Positions 39,717-56,235 of a stretch of DNA of 64,000 nucleotides are shown here, piece after piece; position 1 is the stretch's first letter, and the number at the start of each line of letters is the position of its first letter. Under the pieces are notes generated by a model, which saw only the letters and a program-made list of their open reading frames with translations, ran no database searches and was not told the DNA's origin. Source of the stretch: Panagrolaimus kolymaensis (Eukaryota > Nematoda > Chromadorea > Rhabditida > Panagrolaimidae); NCBI GenBank assembly GCA_028622995.1, contig JAJQJQ010000066.1:682001-746000 (forward strand), in the 5' to 3' direction. The position numbers and the translations under genes were made by a program.

Positions 39717-42700
39717 GTTGGTTTTAAAACTTTTTAAACATATTTTATAAAATACAGTATTTAAATTACTACGATCATGACATTTCAAAAGCTTTATATT
39801 TTGGACTTTCTTGAAAAAAAAGTAAGGTCAATTGTGTACTTTATTTTTGTGTTTTTCTCTTTTGTTTGAACTTTCATTGTTGTTTTGTAAACAAACTCAC
39901 TTTCCCGAATTATTTACTTTTCAATCATTTTTTACTCCATTTTGTTATTCTTTTTGAGGGAAGCGGAAGCAAAAGATCATCAGCGAGTTCTCGAAATAAA
40001 AAACTGATCCATTTTTGGCCTTATTACGTCGACACTCTTTCTTCACTCTTGAAGTTCTCAGAATTTTTATATTAAAAAAAAGAAGAAAAAATAGTTTCAA
40101 ATAATAACATTTCTTTTTGCAATTTTCTTTTTTAAAACAATTTTCTATTTTAAAAGATTAAAGAAAAGAGAGAAGATAAAGATTATTTGAGCCTGCATTT
40201 GCATAAACATTTAGAGGGTGTCATTTATAGCCACTCGATTGACGCAAAACATTAAAAAATGGAAGCTATAAACTAAAAATGCAGCGATTAATTTGTGATT
40301 TTTAAAGCTAGGAAAAATGATTATTTTTTGAAGCATCAAAAGCTTCGTCAAAACCGGTTTTAAATTCTTGCTAAATTTTTGCAATAATTATTATTCTCAA
40401 AAATCTTTTTCATGAATAAAGAATTAATAATTGGTAAAATAGATAGGAAAAAACAATGGAATGCGTTTGGAGGAGGTAGTTTGCATGGTTTCGTGCTCTT
40501 TGCCCATTATTGCATTTGAAAAGACGAAAAGAATAATTAGCATTCAAGAGTCAAAAATAAAAAAAATAGTAGTAGACGTTGTTTTTGGCCTTTGCTCTTC
40601 TCTTCTTTTCCTTTTTTTAGGAAATAAAAAAATGCATTGTTTGTTTTTTTGGAGCTTTTGAAGATTTTTTCATGGGCAATTAAATATGACTTTGGTTTTC
40701 TGCAACAAAGCATAACATATATCGGAATCAGGTTTCCATGACCCATGGTGTAATTGCCTAAAATATTCAACAAAGAGTTCATAATTCAAAAAAGCACAAT
40801 TTTAACTTTTCTTAATATCCATAAATAAATTTTTCAGCTAATTAGAACTCCCACTTTTTACTCAATGTGTTTCTTAAAACTTCTGTGTTTACATTTCATT
40901 AATGACGACGCTTCATTTGTTTCACCCTCTCCTCCTCCTTTTTATGGATCTTCCTATTCCTTTTTCTCTTTCTCTCTTCAAAATGCCAATAAAATTCGAA
41001 AACGAATAAAAAGCTTATGATCTCATTCATTATTTCTCTTCGTCTTGTTCTTCGTCTTCAGAATGAGCTCCAAAAATATGATGTTTTTTATTTTCTTCAA
41101 AAATTTTAGTTTGGAGTAAATAACTTTTTTCTTTTACGCGTTCTTCGACATTTGATTGACTTCCTTGTTTTTTGATGCGTTTTTATATGTAAAAAAAGGC
41201 GAAAACTTCTTAAAAAAATGTTTATCTTTTAATTTTCATGTTAAACAAAAAGCTACCTACTTAAAATATCAATGTTAAAGCTACTTTAATCTTAAGACTT
41301 TTTTTAGAGAGAAAAAATCAAAGAGAGACCATACTTTTTTCATGTCTTCTTTCATCAATGGTCAAAAAAAAATAAAGAAACATTTTTTATTTTGAAAGCA
41401 ATAATTTAGCGTCATTCAAAAAAGTTTTGCTTCTTTTTTTCTCAATGGCATTTGATTCACTTTTTGAATTGTTTCAAATAAAACAAAGTTACGTCAATCG
41501 TAAAAAAATGAAATGAAAAATTGATTAAAATACAAAAAATTTCTGCTTCCACTCAATTGCTTTTTTTTTTGAGCCATACATACATTTTTTTGTTTATTAA
41601 AAATTCTATCTATTTTCTTTTGCTTTACGCCTTTTTTAATGATTCACTTTTTTTCTTTGTTATTGAAACAAAAGTTTTTCCAATTTTCATTGTTGTAATT
41701 TTAAAATTAGTAAAATTATGAAAAACACGTATTTATTGAGGTTATTTATTTATTAGCTTAACATTTTATATGACCTCTCATTACAACTACTACCACGTAT
41801 TATGAATGATCCTATTACGCTGTAAGGCCAATAAATGTCTAATATACAATTAGTTTTTTTTCATTTTGTTTAGTTGGGGCGTTACACGCTAATAAATAAA
41901 TGATAGTATTTGAAAAAAATGGCTACAAATAAACTTTAGTTTTGTATGTACTTTTTTAATCGGCGAAGTAGTAATTTTCTTTGTTGATTTAGTAATTGAA
42001 AATTTGGTAATTTCCTTTTCTAAAATTTATTTTTTTGAAGCGACCAAATTTTGTTTTCTTATTACAATAGCCATTGTATTTTTTCTTTAAATTCGGAAGA
42101 AAAATGTGAAATAACATACCTATTTGAAACGCGCCAGAAGTGGCCACCATTTCCCCAAGGGTTGCATGATACCTTTTCCATTGTGCTTTTCTTTTTCTTT
42201 TTCCTATTAAAAAAAGCTCATATTTTTGGATTTTGTAGCAAAATAATAATTAACAAAAGCTAATTATCTAAAGTATAAGATTTTTATGGACTATGATAAC
42301 AACACTTTCAATGGTGGAACACTTTTGGTCACTTTCTAGCAGGGGAAGAAGATGTTTTTTCATTTTCTTGCAAATTCTTCTAACCCATGATTACTGACTA
42401 TTTATAAAAATTTTTGACAAGGAAAAAATTTACGGAAACAGTAATAATTTAACATTAATCGCAGCTCATTTATCTTTTGGTTTTTTATTCTGTCATTTTT
42501 TTGCAGTTAAAAACGCGCTAAACTTATTATTATTAAACTTGCATTTATCAGTTTCATCAAATATATTTGAAAGATGGAATTCAATCGGTAATTGAAGTAA
42601 TTCGATTTGATTTTATGTTATGAACTTTCTCCACCTTCTTCCTCGTTTGGGTGCTGCGCCACAAAGTCTGAAATCAAAGAATCATTTGATGCATTTTTTC

Positions 42701-45700
42701 TTACCTTTACATGCTTTTTTCCAAAAAATTTTATACCTTAATCATTTTTTTCACAGTAAAAAACTTCGAAAGTTTTTTTGATTCGGCGTCTTCATCATCT
42801 TTTAAAAAGGCATTACTCTCCAAAAATTTTTCCACATCTTTAAAGTCTTCAATTTAGTTTTAAAAAATCGCGCTTTTGATCCAACATTGTCACATATTTT
42901 TTCACCTTCTTTCTCATTGGTTTATAATCTTTATTTTTAACACCTCCACATAAAAATAGCTTCTTTTTTCACACAAAAAAACGTAAAGAAATTATTATTT
43001 TGCAAAAAAAAAAATTAGAGAGATTATTATTTACTTTTTGCTTGCTTGTGTTAGTTAATAAACAAAAGAGCTAAAAAAGAAATAAATGCGTCAATAATCA
43101 AATAATAATAATAATATCTTCCTCAAAAATAATTTATTTTTATGTCGAATATACGTTTGGGAATAAATTTAAAAAATGTTAAAAAATAAATCACTGAAAA
43201 AACTGTTACTTTTTTATATAATAATTTATTATGTCAAAATTAGAGTTGTTCAAACTCGTCAAAGAAGATGAAGTTTCTAAACTTTTTTTTGTTGTAAAAA
43301 TGTCACAAGACTAATAAATTTCGAACAAAAATTTATCCTTATAAAAGGTAAAAGATAAATTTGGTTGGAGGCTTTTTGAATGAAAGATGGGCATGTGTTG
43401 GTCGGAAAATAAAAAAATGGTTTTTTGTTTTACTTTAATTTTTGCATGCAAAAAAAGGCTTTTTTACTATTTACTTCTCATTCAAAGAATATGTATATGG
43501 TATCAATCAAAGCTTCCTTTACGCCTACTTACATACATATTGAAACGCAATCATATTTTTTTCCAACACGCTTCAAAAACAACACGCAGCATTTTTTACG
43601 TCTTACAAAAGCCTTTTTTAAAAATGCAATAAATAATTCAACTTCAGTTTCATCTCTCAATTTCTATCTTTTTTTTCTTTCAAAATTTACTATTTTATTC
43701 AGAATAAAAAATGTATAAATTTTTCTTTTAAAGTTTCATCTTTCATTTACGTCAATTGAGTGTATGAATCGTTTTTTTTCCCAAAAAAATCTTAATGAAT
43801 TTGTTGTTATGTATGTTTTTGTGTGTTTGCATCCATCTTCCCATTCCTTCAAGAATATTTATTTTTCAAAACCCGATGATGACCACGCATTTAAACCACT
43901 TCTCTCCCACAAACGAGTTGTTATTAGGTTCAATAATTAAATCTCCCCCATGAACGCTGCCTTCTAACTCTAAAAACGAATTATGAGATTGCCATTTAAA
44001 AAAAAAGAGCTATAATTTTTCATATTCCAAAAATAAGTGTTTTGAGTTTTGTTTCATTCACATCCTCCACATACGAGAAAAGTTGTGGGTGAGAGAAAGG
44101 AAAAGAAAATTAGTCATAACTTGTTTCAGAAAATGTTGAAAACCTTTTAAAAATGTTGGAAATATGGGGGCAGAGCTTTTGAAAAAGTTGGCATTCATCA
44201 AAAAAAAAAGCATACAAAGGTAAAAATCCAATTTTTTTCTTCTAAATTTGTAGCAAATATTAAAAAAAAGGTAAAAGCAATTTATGGTTTGGAAGAGTAA
44301 CAATTGAATACGATTTTTATGAAAATATAAAAAAATTACGATTATTTGAGTTAAAGCAAACAAGGTACTGTATTGTACATATTATAGCGAATATGATTAT
44401 TTTTTTGAAAGGATAAAGTGTAGCATAAAATAAAATTTATATTTGTCATTTATCATTTTCTGCTATATATGTATTTTTTAATTTTCATTTAATTTTTCTT
44501 CCTCAAAAACTTCTCAACTAAAAAACTATGATCTTTGTCGAATGGAGCAGGAAGAGAGTGGCAGCTTTCAATTTCCATTCATGCCTTTCTTTTTCCCCTT
44601 TTCAAAACTTAAGCAATAAATGTTTGACCCTCAAAAGAAATCCATTTAACTTTTTTCTTCTTGTCTTTCACATTTTTTTTCATGGACATATTTGTTTTTT
44701 ACATTTTAAAATATGCCTCTTTCCCAAACAGCCATTGGCAATAGCAGTTTTTGAATGCAAAGCACGTCATTCCAAGAAAGAAAGTAGTGCTGCTGGCTGC
44801 CACCACACATCTTAGACAAAATGAGAATATTTTCTTTCTTTCTTGCCACTTTAGTGTGTTTGCAAACCTTAAAAAAAAAAACAAGGCTTTCAGAATATGA
44901 AAAAAAGTATGTTGCAATTGCCTTTTTTATTTTCTTATGTCTTTTCTGCTTCTGGAAAAAAGGCGTGGTACATCCTTTCAAAAAAGCAGTTTGTGTTGGT
45001 TTTTTTTTGTTTGTTGCTTAGTTGAGAGAGTTTAGTTAGCTTATTGGCTAATATATTTTTTTCCATTCTCGGTTGCTCTGTTACTCCTGCTACCGCTAAC
45101 AACCTCCTCCTCCCTCCTTTTTTTCCCATTTAGGTTTGACGTAGTAGTTTTTTTTTTAAATTTTCTTCTGAAATGGGTGAATAAATGAATGAAAGGACTC
45201 TTTCTCTCTCACACATGAGAATGAATGAATGACTGAATGGCACCCATCCTCCTTCTGATGATGTAAGCAATGCAGCGTAGAAGCCGAAGCTAACCTCCTT
45301 TTTGTTTAACACTGCTTGCTGCCTACTAGTTTGTGGCCATGTATTTTTTGTTTTAAGTGTCTATAAGTAACCAGCCGAAGTAGCAGCTGGGGCAATGGTT
45401 GTTGAAAAACGAGTTAAAACAAACTCACAAGTAAAAAAACAGCATGTTTTAAAACATTTTTTTCATGTTTAAAATGGATTTTTTTATTCTTAAAAAATTG
45501 CCTTTACTTCCGTTTCTTTCTCCAATCAAAAAATTATACAAATATTTTATTTACAAAACCCACTTTTTTTTTACCATTTCCTCCCTCATTTAACTTTATT
45601 TTGTTCTTTGAAGTTTGACTGGTCAATTTTTTTTATTTGTGGTTTTTATGTTTGTTTAAATAAGCAACAAACATCCATCATAAAATAATATGTATTTCTA

Positions 45701-48447
45701 TTTTAAGTTTTAATTAACCAATCCATATTGTTTATTTTTAGTGTTGATATTTGTCCTTCCCAAAAAGGATCATTTAGGGCTCAAATTGAGCTGAAAGAGA
45801 CTATTAATCATTTTCCTTTTTTGGTTGAAATAAAAAAATACGTAAAATTATTTTTACAGTTAATTAGAATTGGTCTTTTATCTTTTCCTTCTCTAAAACC
45901 CATATAATTCTAAATTAAGACATTAGTCTATTACACAGAGAGAAATAAGTGTATTGGGTTGGGTATGAAACAAGAAGATGATGATGATACACTTCCGTTG
46001 CCTAAAGGAATGGAGAGCATGAAAATCACTTTAAATTTGATTGATTAATTAAACTGCATCAAAAACAGGACATAAGTCTCTAAATTTCTCTCTTTTTCTT
46101 TCACACAAAATTTTAATGAAAAAAAGTCTGATGATCAGAAGAAAATTAATTTCTGAGTGCGCGTTTATTTTTTATTCTTCTTTTTTTTCAATTTTTGGTC
46201 GATTTGTTTTTTGACAATTGATTCATAATTTTGCGTATTTCCGGCGGAGATAATTATTTCTAATTTTTTTTAATCGCATAAAAAAATGAAAAGCGTTCTT
46301 TTTTTAGTTATCTTATGAAATTTATTTGTTGCAGCTTTGGTTCTTGTCTTGAAAGGGCATAGTTTCTCTCCCATGTAAAGTTGCTTCCAAAGTCTATAGT
46401 TCTGTAGTTTATTGTTTAAACAATCAAGCCACAATAATGATTAAAATGGCCTTCGTGAGAATATTGAAACCTTCAAGTAGTTATTTTCTTTTATTTTTGC
46501 AAACCTCATTTTGACTTCTTGGAATATCCTCCATCCTTGTTCCACTTGAACAATTCCCTCCCATAAATCCTAATGTCATGGCTCTTATCTTGAAAGCGTT
46601 AAAACAAATCTTTTCACTTGAGATTTCAAGAGTTTCAACAAGATTTTTTTTGTACTCAAAAACCAACGTTTTTTTTCCTTGCAAAAAATTAGTTTTGTTC
46701 TTTGCCTTATTTTTCTCAACGACGCCTGCTTCCTCGGGTGTTTGTGCTTTTTGAGAGATTTCAAAAAAAGATTCCCATCCCTTTCTCTTGAATTTCATCC
46801 ATTTACCCCTCTTATTAAAAAAAAAAGAAACAACACTTCTTTCTAAAATAGGATTACACTAAGTCTTAATTTCTTACTAAATATGGAATAAATGGCATTA
46901 GTGTTATTTACTTGTTTGCTTACTTATTTAACGCCTACAGATTTTTTGTTTAAAGAAAAAAAAATGGCGAAGAGAGCAAAAAAGCTGATGTTTTAGGATG
47001 CTTGCTTCTTTTTTTTTGCAATCAGTCATTTCTTCCGTTTTTTTAAAGAAATAATTTTATGTATGAAAATTGCATTTTTTAGTATGTTTCTTGGAAGCTA
47101 ACTTGAGTTTTTCAAATGGGTTCCAAATTTGTTAGAAATGGGAAAACCTCAAACAAGCAATGGCGTGAAAATTGAAGTTTTTCGAATAACTGTAACCTAC
47201 CTTTATTGTGGGAACAAATTTTGATCTCTTTAAATTAATGTTTTCCCTCGAAATGAAAGATAATACCTATTATGATTTTAGGGAGCTTGTTATTATTATT
47301 TATTTGAGACAAAAAGTCTAAAGTTCTTAAACAACTTTTTTTTGTTTTTTTTTTCAAATGCATATCATATTTTCGGTCGAGATCAATGACATTTTGAAGG
47401 AGGCCCTATTATTTTTTTAAAAAGTTTGACGTAATTTTATTTTTATCTTTTGACTAGCCATCTGCAATTGACAGCAGATTTATCTTTTAAACTTTGAATC
47501 TAAAAAAACCCATTTCAATTTTCTTTCTTCCCTTTTAATAATATTAATTTTACACGATGAAAACATTCTTTTTGCCTGTCCTTCATTTCCCAAAAAAATC
47601 CAATATATTTTTTTATAAACAGAAAAAGACATTCATTTGTTTATTTATTTTTCGCTCTAGCATGGTAAATTCCTTAAATTCCATTGAATTACAACTTTTT
47701 ATCTTTGATTTTTATGCTTACTTGTTTTTCTGTTTCTTATTGTTTCAAAGCTTTCCAAAATGAGGCAGACAGGTGCTTGTCATCACCATCTCATCCCTTT
47801 TTCTTGTTGATGACAAATGTTTTAAAGCTGATGGCCGCGGCAAAAATATCCCCTCCTTTTTTTGTTGAGCTTTTTAAAGAATTGAAATTACCACACAAAT
47901 ATCACATCCATCCCGTGGTTTAAGGCCGATAGATAACAAGCAAAGTAAAGAGCCAGGAGGTGAGGGTGGTTAGCAATAATAACAACTGACAATTGGTGAG
48001 AGCGATGTTAAACGCGAGTAAGCCAAAGGACAAAAAAGATCATTGACAAATAAGATTTATGGCTGTTACGAAAGATTCTTTAATGAACTTTTGGTGAAAC
48101 ATTTAAAAGTGCGAGAAAATCCTCAATTGAGTTCATTTTTGTCGAGAGGTGTTAAGTTTGATAAATGAAATTAAAAGAAAATTTCATCGAAGAACTTCCA
48201 CATATAGTTGAGCTTTAGCCATTTCCCTATAGTTTTTTTCATTTCGATATTTTCGTGAAATCAACGGTCCCTTTTTTCTTAATTTTTTTCATTTCGATTA
48301 TGTTTACTGTAAAAATCGTGTTTCTAACGTGTATCTTTTTCTATGATCATCATATTTTCATTTCACCCATTCATGATCATCATTATTCCAGATTCATCTC
48401 TCTCTCTCTCTGTTCTTTTTTTTTCAATCATTTTATTTATTTATTGA
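39717..48447. other. Long T-rich intronic or intergenic region
   Basis: About 8.7 kb dominated by poly-T and poly-A runs. If the exon at 37248 belongs to the RSK gene this is mostly its first intron. Two coding-like fragments occur on the complement (41030-41188 and 42581-42968), neither forming a complete gene. Small (GAT)n runs occur near 45980. I see no tRNA, snRNA or known microRNA sequence. Confidence 0.45.
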
Positions 48448-51552
<3,105 letters not shown>

Positions 51553-51945
51553 TAAAAAGCTTTTCTAGATTTGTAAATATTTTTATTTTTCAAAACATTT
51601 TAATGCGGGATTTTTTAATGTATTTTTACACATTCCTTTTTAACGGCTTTCCTTTTGTTCACATCTTGATTCTTTATTCCTTTTTTGTCTTCTTCTTCTG
51701 TGATATTTTTATAGTTTTTAATACCACCAAAAAGTTTTTGCTATTGTATTTAAATATTTTTTGTACACTGATCATGTTTTTTAAATGAGTTTTTTGAGTG
51801 CAATTTTTATATTGTTTTTGTTTCTATTTTGGAAATAGTAATTTTAAAAAAGAAAAAATTCATAATAATAATAATACAAAATTGAATAATTTTATAAGTT
51901 TGTAAGTAAATGCAGTCAAAAAAGGTTCTTAGTTGAAAAATATAA

Positions 51946-53463
<1,518 letters not shown>

Positions 53464-53851
53464 TCGATGTGAATGAAGTGTATTAATGTTCTTGTTGATT
53501 AATTTATTATTATTTATGTTTTTGACTGACTTTATCCGATTTGATTATTGCATCTTTGTATTAGAATAACGAATAAATGACTCATGTGTACTAAACTGTA
53601 AACTTTTATATTTGTAGCCTTTTGTCTTTGCTATTACTTGAGATTCGTTTTATTTTTAATTACTTTTTTATGATGTAAAAGATAATTAAGGTTAATTAAA
53701 AAAGCGCTTATTCAACCATAAAATTTTTCTGTTCTCTTGTTATCGTTCTTTTAAGGCTCGAGTTTTTATAAATAATTAATGTCTGCTTTTGTTGTAGGCA
53801 TTGCATTGTCAGTCAGTATTATAAATTTTATGGGCTGCTTCTTACTTAACG

Positions 53852-55179
53852 ATGGAAATAATCGAAAGAATTTTTATAATAAACTTTTGCTGTATTCGAA
53901 TGATTTCATTCTTTTGGATAATGGCAATCATGTTTATTCTCAATCAACGTTATGCTATTGCTGAGTCAATTAGGTAAGTGTATGTGATGACACATTATCG
54001 ATTAATACGCCCTTAATTAATTTTGGTTTATTTTGGCAATACCAAATCTTGCCCTTCCTTACCATAGGCTAGTTGTTGTTAAAATAAATGTTTCAGAAAA
54101 ATACATTTAATTTCATTTTTATTTATTATTCCTGGAACAATAATAACATTTCTTACTTCATTTTTTTATATTTTAACTGATAATTTTGCCATTAATGTCA
54201 CCATTTTATCCATTTCAAGATACATGCAATCTTCCAGTGGTTACATAATACGATTTTCAATTTTGTTTGTTTTAATTGAAAGATTGTTTGCAACATTGTA
54301 CTGGGAAACATACGAGAAAAGTACTAAAATTAAAACAACTGTTATAATTTTGGGTTTTTCTTCAATACTCGTTTCATTTGTTTGTGGTGGTATTACCATA
54401 TTTGCACATTTTCCTGAATATTGCATTTATTTTTTAATGGGAAGCATTCATTTTACAGCATTTATGGTAAGTCGTTAATTACAATACCATATTTTAAACT
54501 AAAAACAAACAAATGTGAGTAAAATTCTATGTATGTTAGAGCCGACTACCGTAATGATCTTCGCTTTATTTGTCATTTTTCCAATTAAATTTTTCCCATC
54601 CAAAGAATAAACTAAATCTTTCATAATTATAATTAGTTTAAAGAAAAAAAGTAATAAATAAGTGTTTTACAGCTTGCGTGGTTTTTAATTTGGAAGAATG
54701 ACCAACTTCGTGAAAAATCAAAAAATATTCCATTTTTGAGTCAGCGATATCAACTGGTTAAAAATATTCAAGTATTAAAATTTGCAAAGCCTTTCATCTT
54801 TATGACAACGTTCGTTGCTTCTCTAGGTCCTGTAATAGGTGTTATAATTCCATTTATTACACCAAATGTTTACATTCGAAATCACATCTTTTATTTGGTG
54901 AGGAAAAGAATGAAGCTTTTTTAATTTTAATTCAATCCAACAATCTTTAAATTTTAGACCTATGATTTATACTTTTTTGTTTGCTTCGTTTTATTTTACA
55001 AAGAATTTCGACGACGTAAAATAGGAGGAAGCAAGGTTGAACGAAGAGTTGCATGGATTGTTGATTCATTACCCAAAACTGAAAATATTATGGTTAAAAC
55101 AGCTTTAGGCAAATCCATTCCAGCCAAACAAACTCTTGATGATCATTTTAATCAATTAAATAAAGCTTGGAAAATTTAA
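53852..55179 (+). CDS. Nematode chemoreceptor, Sre/Srab (Sra superfamily)-like
   Basis: Four exons (53852-53973, 54097-54466, 54673-54897, 54958-55179) give 312 residues. Diagnostic pieces are FSILFVLIERLFATLYWETYE at the end of TM3 and the intracellular FLSQRYQLVKNIQVLKFAKP, both typical of Sre/Srab receptors. About six hydrophobic segments are included. The start is uncertain: the ATG at 53852 lies just before what looks like TM2. A TM1-like stretch at 53779-53846 is in another frame, so an upstream exon or a lesion may be missing. It could be a pseudogene if TM1 is lost. Confidence 0.72.
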
Positions 55180-56235
55180 TTTTTATGACGTCTGTTTATG
55201 TGCATATGCCGTACCATATAAAAATTACCTTAACTTATTTTGTTAATTAACCTTTTTTATTTTTCATTATTAATTGCTTAGTAAATATAAATATAATAGG
55301 GCATTTTTCTTTGTTTCAAACTAGTCTAATTTATGATGAATGACATAAAAGTAATTTCGACTAAATATGCTTTTTTTTTTACTTTCAACAAAAACAAAAA
55401 ATAGCAACAACAAAAAAAGAAATAAAGAAAGAGAGATAAGTTTTATCATACATACTCTTACAAATTCAAGAAAATCTTTAGATTAATAATATGCGATTTG
55501 TCTTAAAATGAGTCTCAAATTTGCAAACATTTCATTAAAATGCCGGCAATAATATTATTACATAGCTTGTTGGAAAGGTTTCAGTGAAGAAAAATCAAAC
55601 GATGAAGAAACATCATCGATTGATAGCTTTCATCAATGCGCCCTTGCTTGCTTTGAAGCATCTTTGAGATTTGAATTCGCGCCTGCGTAGGTCAAACAAA
55701 GAAAGTACGGTATCGGTCCCACTCACCTATTTTCTCTCTTTCTCGATTTTTCTTATTCCAAGTTTGCCATTTTTCACTTCATTTTCATTTTCAAAATTCT
55801 TTGATGAGCTTTTACTAAAAATGCTTTTGTTTTGATTTTGCAATATTTTTATATTTTATTAGGCATTGACTAAAAATTATTTTGTTTCTCTTCCTCCTAT
55901 TGTGACACACTCTTTCAATTGTATTCTTTCACGATGTTTCTAGTAAAATCGTGTATGTTCGCGAATATTCGCTGAAGCCTCTATTTTCTAAAATCATTAT
56001 CATTTTTTTCTTCACCTCATTAGTATATCTTCATTTGGATTCAACCTAATTTTTGAACGCATTAGTTATCTGTCGTTTAATATCATTTTTTGATATATTT
56101 ACTAGCTTTTATCCTCCATTTTAACTTTCTTTATGTCGTGACGTGTCTTTATTTCCGTGTCGTTCTATCTTATTTTCTTGTTCAGTCGATTCTTTTATCT
56201 CTAATTTTCTTTTTTTTAGTAACTCTATCTCAACT
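55180..56235. promoter_or_regulatory. HSP70 promoter region
   Basis: About 1 kb upstream of the HSP70 gene. It contains a heat-shock element at 55958-55970 and a trans-splice acceptor (TTTTTTTTAG ending 56220) 15 nt before the ATG. No gene is seen. Confidence 0.5.
55958..55976 (+). promoter_or_regulatory. Heat-shock element
   Basis: TTCgcGAAtaTTC is a perfect three-unit inverted nGAAn array with 2-nt spacing, followed by a fourth GAA at 55974-55976 with 3-nt spacing. It lies 266 nt upstream of the HSP70 start codon. HSF-1 binding is inferred from the consensus. Confidence 0.75.

Noticed and set aside
44058..45312. Cluster of 60-100-codon frames on both strands
   Set aside because: All are Phe/Lys-rich shadows of poly-T and poly-A runs with no splice structure.
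46481..46798. 105-codon frame on the complement
   Set aside because: Lys/Glu/Asn-rich translation of A-rich DNA without motif or splice partners; length is within chance expectation.
56143..56235. 31-residue N-terminal extension of HSP70
   Set aside because: A strong TTTTTTTTAG acceptor lies 15 nt before the ATG at 56236, and [16 protein letters not shown] is the normal HSP70 start.
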